Assembly: GCA_963680875.1 (NCBI GenBank)
Contig: OY804577.1
Location: 102,559,906-102,623,905, forward strand
Length of the DNA: 64,000 bases
Source of the DNA: Bathymodiolus brooksi
Lineage: Eukaryota > Mollusca > Bivalvia > Mytilida > Modiolidae
Direction: 5' to 3'
The position numbers and the translations under genes are program-made. The notes beneath the pieces are model-generated. The model had not been told where the DNA came from. It saw nothing but the letters and a program-made list of their open reading frames with translations, and did not search any database. Within the stretch, counting starts at the first letter, position 1; every line of letters starts with the position of its first letter. Shown here piece after piece: positions 46,901 to 55,900 of this stretch.

Positions 46901-49900
46901 TGAAATCCATGACTCTTCTATCGGGAAAACGGCCCCAGTTTGTGATAAGTCTTTTTCACAACTTCTTGGGGCCAAACCAGTTGATGGGCTTCGCCTTTCT
47001 CAGTCCTTGTGGGCCAAATCGGAGAACTTGCTCCGTAGTGCTTCACACGTTCTGGGTACTGCTGAGTTCTTTCTTTCAGCAGTCGGTGCTTTGCTTCAGG
47101 GCAAGGAAGGTGAGGATCTAGCAGAGGTAAAGTCTTTTCTTCTGCAAGTAGATCAAGCCCTTGGGTCCTCTCAGTGCCTTCTCATGGGCACACTAGCCAA
47201 TTTCACTCTTTCTAAAAGGCGTGAAATACTTGAGAAGTCTTCTGTCAATGAAATTCTTCAGGACTCCTTACTTCGTTCTCCTCTTTCTGATAAGGTTTTT
47301 GGTTTATCTTTACAGAAGGTTCAGGAGGAGGTCATTAAGACACCTCAGCCTCTTAGGGTCAATGTGCAATTGACTAATGGTAAGAGGTCAGCTTCTGTTT
47401 CTTCTTCTGCCCCAACGGGTAGTGACAAGAGGAGGAAAACGTTTGTTCCCAAGGCTTCTGGTCCTAAGAAACCCCATCAGAAAGGAGGTTTTAAAGGTGC
47501 CAAGAAGCCTGGGTTTCGTAAATAGGTTGTTGCCCCCTTGTATGTTGCTGACACCTCCCTTAGGAGAGGAACAGTTTCCTGTTCCTCTTCCTTCTGTTCC
47601 AGTGGGAGGGAGACTTACCCAGTTTCTACATCATTGGGAGAAGTTCACCACAGATGTGTGGGTTTTGTCAGTAATTCGAGGGGGATTGGATCTTGTGTTT
47701 CAGGAACGCCCTCCTTTGTCGGACAGTCCGATTCCTATGTCTCAGACCTCAGACAAAGAGAAGTTCCGTCTTCTGTCCGAGGAAGTTCAATCTCTTTTAC
47801 TGAAAAGTGTAATAGAGGAAATTCCTCCGACTCAGTCGACACCAGGGTTTTATTCTCGTCTCTTCTTGGTTCCCAAGAAAACTGGGGGAATGAGACCTGT
47901 GATAGATCTCTCTATTCTGAACAGTTACCTTTCTGTTCCCCATTTCAAAATGGAGACCAACAGGTCTATCAGAGCTTGTATTCTTCCAGGTATGTTGACC
48001 ACCAAACTGGACCTTTCGGATGCTTATTTCCATATCCCAATTTCTTTGGCTTCCAGGAAATTTCTCCGATTTGTCTGGAACAACAAAGTTTACCAGTTTC
48101 TGGCGGTCCCGTTTGGCCTGGCGGTTGCACCACAGGTTTTTACTCAGGTTTTTCAGACGGTTATAGCTCACCTGCATACTCTGTCGATTCAAGCTCATTC
48201 TTATCTGGACGATTCTCTTCTGAAGGAATTCGATTCAGAAATTCTTTCTCGTCACACTTTCCTGTTTATCAGACTTCTTCTGGACCTAGGCTTCCTTATT
48301 TCTTGGGAAAAGTCTCAGATACTTCCTTCCCAAGATTTCCTGTTTTTGGGGGAACATTACAGGACAGATTTAGGTCTGATTTTTCCCCCAGAGGAAAAAT
48401 TTCAGTCACTTTGTCAGAAAATTCTTATTTTCAGCAACAGTCCTTCAGTCACGGCTCGACAATTCTCTCAACTACTGGGCTTTCTGAATTCTCTAGCCGA
48501 TGTGGTTCCTCTAGGTCGCCTTCACATTCGACCTCTCCAGTTCTTTCTTCAGGAACATTGGGACTCTGCTTCTCAAGTTTGGGAGGCTCTAGTACCTATT
48601 CTTCCTGTCGTACTACCTCACCTAGATTGGTGGACTCGCAGGGAAAATGTTTTGACAGGTGTAGCTTTGCTTCACCCAGTTCCTTCTCTAACTCTGTATA
48701 CAGATTCCAGTCTTCAGGGATGGGGAGCCTTTCTAGAGGGAAAGTCTGCGTCGTGAGTGTGGTCTCTTGTTCAGCAACAAGAACACATCAATTTGCTAGA
48801 GATGAGAGCTGTCCTATTAGCGTTACAACATTTCAAGACTCTTCTAGTTTCGAAAGCAGTAGTGCTAGCGACGGACAATACAACAGTAGTGGCCTACTTG
48901 CAGAATCAAGGAGGAACTCGCTGTCATGCTCTCTTTCTTCTTTGCAAAGAAATTCTTCTTCTTTGTCTTCTATCACACATTCATCTGGTAGTCAGGCATA
49001 TTCCAGGGACCTTCAATGTACTGGCAGATTGTCTGTCTCGCTTCCACAATCCAGTCAACACAGAATGGGAACTACGGCAAGTAGTGTTCGACTCAGTTGT
49101 TCTGCGGTGGGATCGTCCTCATGTAGATCTCTTTGCTACCAGTCTGAATCACAAACTGGAAACCTTTGTATCTCCAGTTCCAGACCCTCTGTCCTTTGCA
49201 GTAGACGCCATGTCTCTCTCTTGGGACGGAATGTTCGCCTATGCCTTTCCTCCATTCCGCTTTCTTCTTCAAGTGCTTCTCAAGATCAAGCAATCGGATT
49301 GCAAGATCATTCTTATTGCACCAGCCTGGCCAAGACAAGCATGGTTTCCAGAACTTCTGCTTCTGTCTTGTGCCAGGCCTCTGAAACTTCCTTTCAGACG
49401 AGACCTTCTGTCTCAGTTCAAGGGAAAAGTGGTACATCCAAGGCCAGAGTCTCTTCATCTTCACGCTTGGCTACTCTCAAGGAGGGACTCCGTCAGAAAG
49501 GCTTTTCTGAAGGAACAACCTCGCACATCTCTAAGTCTGTCAGACAGTCTACAGGGATCGTGTATGAAGCCAAGTGGGCAATCTTCTGTGATTGGTGTAG
49601 TGGACGGGATATTGATCCAGTCCGAGTCACTGTTCAACAACTAGCTGATTTTCTAGTTTACCTTTTTGAGATTAAACGGTTAGTACCCTCTACTATTAAG
49701 GGGTACAGATCAGCTATTGGCAGAACTATATCTTTACTTGGTGGACCTGATTTTGGGCAAAATGAATACATTTCTTTACTGGTTAGAAGTTTTAGTCTGG
49801 AGAGACCTAAACAGAATAAATTGGTTCCTCAGTGGAATTTAGGGTTAGTCTTAGCTGCCCTAAACTCTCCCCCTTTTGAACCAGCAGAGGAAGTAGAATT

Positions 49901-52900
49901 ACGTTTTCTCTACTACAAGTGCTGTTTCTTGCTTGCCTTAGCTTCTGGCAGAAGGAGAAGTGAGATTCATGCTTTTTCTGTTTCTGACTCTTGTCTACGT
50001 TTCAACAGAAACAAATCTTCTGTTACCCTGTTAACAGATCCTTGTTTCCTTGGAAAAAATCAGATTCCAGACAGGGGTGCTGAACCAGTCATTATTCCAG
50101 CTTTGCCAGAAGATGCTTCTTCTAGGTTGTCTTGCCCAATCAGAATCTTTAGCATATATCTAGATAGAACTAAGAATTCTCGTCCTGCCAAGAATACTAG
50201 GCTTTTTCTTCCTTTGAAAAAGGGAATTTCTGACATCTCTGCCAAGACTATTTCCTCTTGGATTTGTCGTACTATTCTTCTGGCTTATGAGTCTTCAGGG
50301 GAAAAATTTCTTAACCGCCACGCGGTTAAAGCTCATGAAGTTCGTGCCCTTGCTTCTTCCTGGGCACTTTTTAATTCAGCCTCTATTTCAGAGGTTTTGT
50401 CAGCTGGGTTTTGGAGATGTCAGGATTCTTTTACTTCCTTTTATCTTAGATCTATGTCTGCACAAGCAGACACTCTTTTTTCACTTGGACCTATAGTTGC
50501 TGCTCAACATGTCAGTGTTCCTTTGGTTTCTGAGAGATCAGGGGATTCAGCTGTCTGTTAGATTCCGAGTTTCTCAGAATTTATAGTGGTAAGCTATTTA
50601 TTGCTATAAAATTAGAAATTTTTCTAAGTAAAATTTACTTTTATTAAATAAATACTTACCACTATAAATTATAGGTCCCACCCGTTCCTCCCCTTCATCC
50701 CCTGTTGAGGCTTCTCTTGGGGAAATGGAATGAGGTTTATGGGTTAATTGTTGGGATATATCCGGTGTTGAGGGAGTATCTCAATGTTATTTTGATGGTG
50801 GTTTTCAACTACTGTGGGTGAAGGTCGCTTGTGGGAGCGTCTCAGAATTTATAGTGGTAAGTATTTATTTAATAAAAGTAAATTTTACTTAGAAAAATTT
50901 CTAATTTTAATGCAAAACAAACAAAATCTAAACTAGGTAAATATAAGATCAGCAACAATAATACAAGTACAAAGCATGAATTTAAATTTAAATATGAAGG
51001 ATATTAACAAGATATTAGCAAAGGCACACTTCAAATAATTTTTTTTTTAAATGATGCGAAGAAACAATACATTTTTGTGGAAACATGTCTCTATGAAGCT
51101 GTTGGAAGTCTCCCTGTCATGCCTTCACTTCTCCTTTATGTTCTCAGAGGGAGGAGTCAAGTCTCCCTATTTTGCATGTGTGGTGAGCCCTGACTTGAAT
51201 GTTCCTTGGGTGGCCCAATACAAAATGTTTGTATTTTGTGTTGAAATCCAAAATGGCCACCATTGCAGGACATAGTTTTGATATAACACCATATCGGGGA
51301 AAACTGATTATTCTTGAAATCAGTTTCAACAAAATAGTCATATTCATTTTAAAATTAGGCTCTTGCAGCTATTTGTAAACCAAGTGAGTGATACAGGTCC
51401 TAGGAATCACTAGTTGGCTAATATGAATAGAAATGCCCCACTGCTTCCTGCTGTTTGAAAGATGAAAGACACATGGATATTACTTTCCCCATAAACAAAG
51501 CTTTTGATATTTATAACATCAGCGATTATAAAGGGAACACCTTAATTCTGACTTTACAGTCTTTTTCTGTTCTGGAGTTATGTCTCTGTTTACGTTAGCT
51601 GGAAACGAAGACATCTGTGTCCTAAGGGCACAATCTTCCATTTGTTTTGTATGGATTGGAAAAAATGAGTGCTAATTGCATGGTCAATTAAAATGTTTGT
51701 ATTTTTGGTATTTATCGGAAAACCGAGATGACTCCCTATCTAGATAAAGTTTGACCTTAGACCCTACCAGAAAATGCAGGATACAGAGACCCACTCTCCA
51801 ATACATGTGGTTTTAGTTTATGGACACTAAAGTTCACAATTTTGGTTACCAATATAGCTAGCATATTTTACCTTATTTTTATATGACCACAAAAATTTCT
51901 TATGTTCTTATTATATTATGGGTCTGTCATTGTTGTCAATCTGTAGACACTGGATTCCATGTGATTACTTCAATTCTAGTTATATTTAAAAAAGTTATTT
52001 TTAAATTTAATTCCTTTGGAAAATCCCTTGCAGAAAGAGTTCAAAAAGTGGAAATTTCCAAAATCTGGACATTTTTTTTTTTTCATCTAATTTTAATGTA
52101 TTTTTGTGTGCAAGATTATCATCTTTATGGGCCATAGATATATTAGATTATTATTTCTCACCCCTTGAATAAAGTAGTCCGTTAGTTTAGGTGAAAAAGA
52201 TTTTTCTATCTTACCCCGGCTCCAGGGTAAGACAAGCTACACACCGTTTTTCCCACAAAATTGTTTTCCATTGTTGAATTAAATTGTCAATTTATAGTGT
52301 CTTGACAGTATTTTAAATGTATTTCACAATAAAATACAGTAAAATACAATGTATTTTATTTATAAATATACCGTATTATAAATGCTACTACAACAGCGAT
52401 AAATGCCTGTAAAAAATTTTTATTTGACGTTGGTCAAAGGGAGGTAATTGTTTTTTATTTACGTTAGTTACCTAACAAGGGAGAGTACTCTATATTTTCT
52501 CAAAGTAAACAAATATTGAAAGAGATGAGAAAAAGAGGCAAAAATCGTAAAAGGTGCAAGATTTTGTTATTGTAGAATCTATCACAAGTTTGTTAACTTT
52601 ATTATTTTGAACCTCTTTAAAGTTGTAAAATGAAAATCTTCTTTTATTTTATTACGTGGCATTTTGGTCCTGTGGCTGTGATACGGTTCGCAAATTAATG
52701 CACCAAACTACACAACAAGTAAACAAACATTGACATGGTAGAAAGGGGTGAGAAAAAGAGTCAAACACCGTAAAAAATGCAAGATAGTAAAATCTGTGAC
52801 ACCCTCAGGTAAGATTTAAATCGTATTGGACTCGCACAAGTCTCGTCCGATACGATTTAAATCTTACCCTCGGGTGTCACAGATTTTACTATCTTGCACC

Positions 52901-55900
52901 TCTCCCGGTGTTAGACCATACATGTCTCCCCTTCGAATGAAAGGAGACATATTGTTTTAGTCTGATTTTTTCTTCTTCCGCTTCTTCTCAGCGAAGCTTG
53001 TCTGGACCATAACTTTTTTGTCTTTCCAGATAGGTCAATGATATTTGGTATGTGGGTGCATGACCATAAGGCGGTGTGTGGCGTACCGTAATGACCTTTG
53101 TGGGACCTTGATCTTTGACCTCAAGGTCAAATAATTGTTTTTTAGGGGAGACATAAGTTTTAGGTATCTAAAACAGTTCCTCCTAGTTTTACTTGAATTA
53201 CCAGATGAGCAATTCAGACACAGATGACTCCCTGAGCTCCCAGAGACCCTGTAGTTTTTCTCTAAATTCCTAATTAATTTCCTTCCTAAACTTGTCAGAT
53301 TGTGTTCCTAGTGATTATTTTTACTGAAAAATAACCATTTTCGTTAAAAATGATGCATGTGGAAGACTAGATGTCGACTTGCTGTGTTTTTCTCCTACTG
53401 CACCCAGCCTAGCCCTTTATTTTTCTATTCTCAGGTTTTTGTAAATTGTTGCTTTTTGAAATTGTGTAAAAGTGTAAAAATATTGGAGAAAAAAGAATAT
53501 TAGTGATCAAATATTGGTTTTAGAGACAGAATAATTAAATCTATACAATATACTACAGCTCTTTGTATTTCAATAACAATTTAATGCTTTCACTTATTAT
53601 TCATCATACATGTTCTGTAAAGTGAACACAGATAATTCTTATTCAATGCCAATGAATATTAACAAATGTTGTGCAGCACCTTAGGTGTTGTTTTGATTAA
53701 CATCTATCTGAAATCCAAATGGCAGCATAGAACCGTGTATTGAAGTGTGAAAATGTCATCTTAGAATGTACACAGCTAATTAATTCAATCCCTGACTGTG
53801 CATGAGTGATCATTTGATAGTCATTTACAGTAATGGGTCGAAACTCTTTCCGTACTAAAATATTTCCTTATATATTTGTAATTTCATTTTATTTTTTAAT
53901 TCTTGTCAATTCATTTCTTTCTCGATTTTCATGAAATTTTTATAATTTAGTTGAAGTAAAAATAAATATAGATGTTTCTTCTTATAAATTTCATATTGTT
54001 TTTCTACTTTTAGATTAAGTTTAATTTTTTCACCAAATATTACTATATAATCATAGAAAATTGTGACGTCAAGATTTCACATTTAAGGAATATTTTCAAT
54101 TTGTGAACAGGTTATACAATACAACCTGGTTTGGGGCAGTTTAAGCTTAATAAACCACAAAGCGGTTTATGGAAAGTGTAACCTGTTCCAAAGCAGGTTA
54201 TACAAAAATTTTAAATATTCTTTATAATTTAATTTTTTCAACAAAATTTAAAGATAGCTCGATTTTAATTACGATTATTTCATGGAACTATTTGAATTTA
54301 TCGTTGGCGAATGAATATATTGGTGACGTCACAGTATCAAATCAGGTTATTAAGTATAACCAATTTTTCTACAGGCAGATCAGCCAATCAGATAGCAGTA
54401 TTCACATCAAATTAAATTATTTGTGTTTAAATCATAAATGCTTGTAATTAAAAGTTCAATAAAATATATGATATGAAAATATTGAAATAAACTTATTAAT
54501 TCAGGGCCCGGGTGGCTCAATGATTTAGGTAGTTGGATTACCTAACAACTCATGTAAGCCTATCACCAGTACGGCATGGGTTCGCGCCCGGCTTTGTACA
54601 TTACAAAAAGGGGTGCACTCGACTCACAGCCACAAGTGATAAAGTTTACCAGTTGCTTGCCCATGGTCGTTGGTTCTCTCCGGGTACTCTGGCTTCTTCC
54701 ACCACTAAAACTGGTCGCCATGATATAGCTGAAATATTGCTGAAAGTGGTGTTAAGCACTAAAAATCAATCAATCAAGCAATCTTATTATTTCTGCTTTT
54801 AAAAATTCCAGAAAAACGAATAAATAATAACGTTAGGAGATATTTTTTTTTAATAAAGGGTTTTATATGCATATAAAGGAATATCTTTGTGCAGAAAGAC
54901 TATGTGTGTGACTGTACATGGTTACTGTTCAGAAATCAACAGCAGACATAATTTAACACAGGATGGCTTATTCCGAATTGAACATTTGTAGACACAAAAT
55001 CAAAAATGAGCACTAACATTGGTGATTGTTGAACAGAGTTTTCAATGTTATAAGTACATTTAGGACATTTTAAGTCACGTGAGGGATACTGTTTAATTAA
55101 ATTAATAGCAACAGCTTAGCCAGTTCAAACTCTTCATTTGACATACTTAGAATTGTATTCCCCTATCTCTGTTGTAATCCAATTTAGAGGTAATTTGCGA
55201 TGGAAGAATCTCTATTCAAATACATTCTTATTGTAGTAAATCTGTAGAGGTTGTATCCACAGTGTGTCTTCTAATACTATTAAGTCGTTCTTAAGAGTTT
55301 TTTGTATAACTCAGTGAGGAAGTAGTGTGGTAATTTTTGTTTTCGGTCCTCAGGAGCTTCCATCATGGACAATAATTGTATGACTAGTTGGTGGTCAACT
55401 GCTGTCAAGGGACTATACCACTACCAGTATTGTCTCTTGATATGATTTACAACCTATTATATATATTACGACAAAATCTTAGGAAATATAGAATTGTTGA
55501 TCTGTTAGATTTCTGTCACAGTGTTGGCTAATGATTATCAATGATTTCAGTAATTATTTTTGAGCTATATATATATATATTGTAACCTTTTTCTCTGGTT
55601 ACCCCTGAAGTGACTTTTGTACAATGTTAACAATGACGCTTGGAACAGCACCTCCAACTCAGACCTCAGACTATAAAATGGTTCAATTGGAACACTTGCC
55701 TAAACTGTGTCACACAAGACACACAAACACTCTTTTTCTTGGGGAAGAGTGTTAGCCTTCGGGTCCTATGCTCCTCCAGATAGACTCAGCACCGTAGTGT
55801 TGAGTCGATCGAGACGATATAATTAAAGGTTATGAGGTTAATAAGGCAGCATTGATCAATTCATATAAAGTTAATTATTTAATTGATAAATATTCAGTAA

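Larger units (their letters stand above)
45377..50908 (+). mobile_element. DIRS-like tyrosine-recombinase retrotransposon, nearly complete (intron 20)
   Basis: A 5.5-kb element in GON4L sense orientation. The order is inverted terminal repeat, gag-like ORF, RT/RNase H, tyrosine recombinase, internal complementary region (ICR), inverted terminal repeat. The recombinase replaces the integrase of LTR elements, and the inverted ends with an ICR are the hallmark of the DIRS group; the ICR is thought to template joining of the two ends into a circle. As expected for recombinase insertion, no target duplication is seen. The TCT/TCC-rich codon use differs strongly from the AT-rich gene around it. One TGA breaks the RT/RNase H frame; gag and recombinase are open. 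The near identity of the termini suggests a recent insertion. Confidence 0.96.

Noticed and set aside
47538..49340. Independent Ser-rich protein in frame 0 over RT/RNase H
   Set aside because: Treated as overprinting or codon-bias effect, not annotated as a gene; kept as a finding because of its length.
54504..54590. tRNA gene
   Set aside because: A and B boxes are present, but the segment continues into the SINE body and (aatc)n tail found at many other loci, and no full cloverleaf can be supported.
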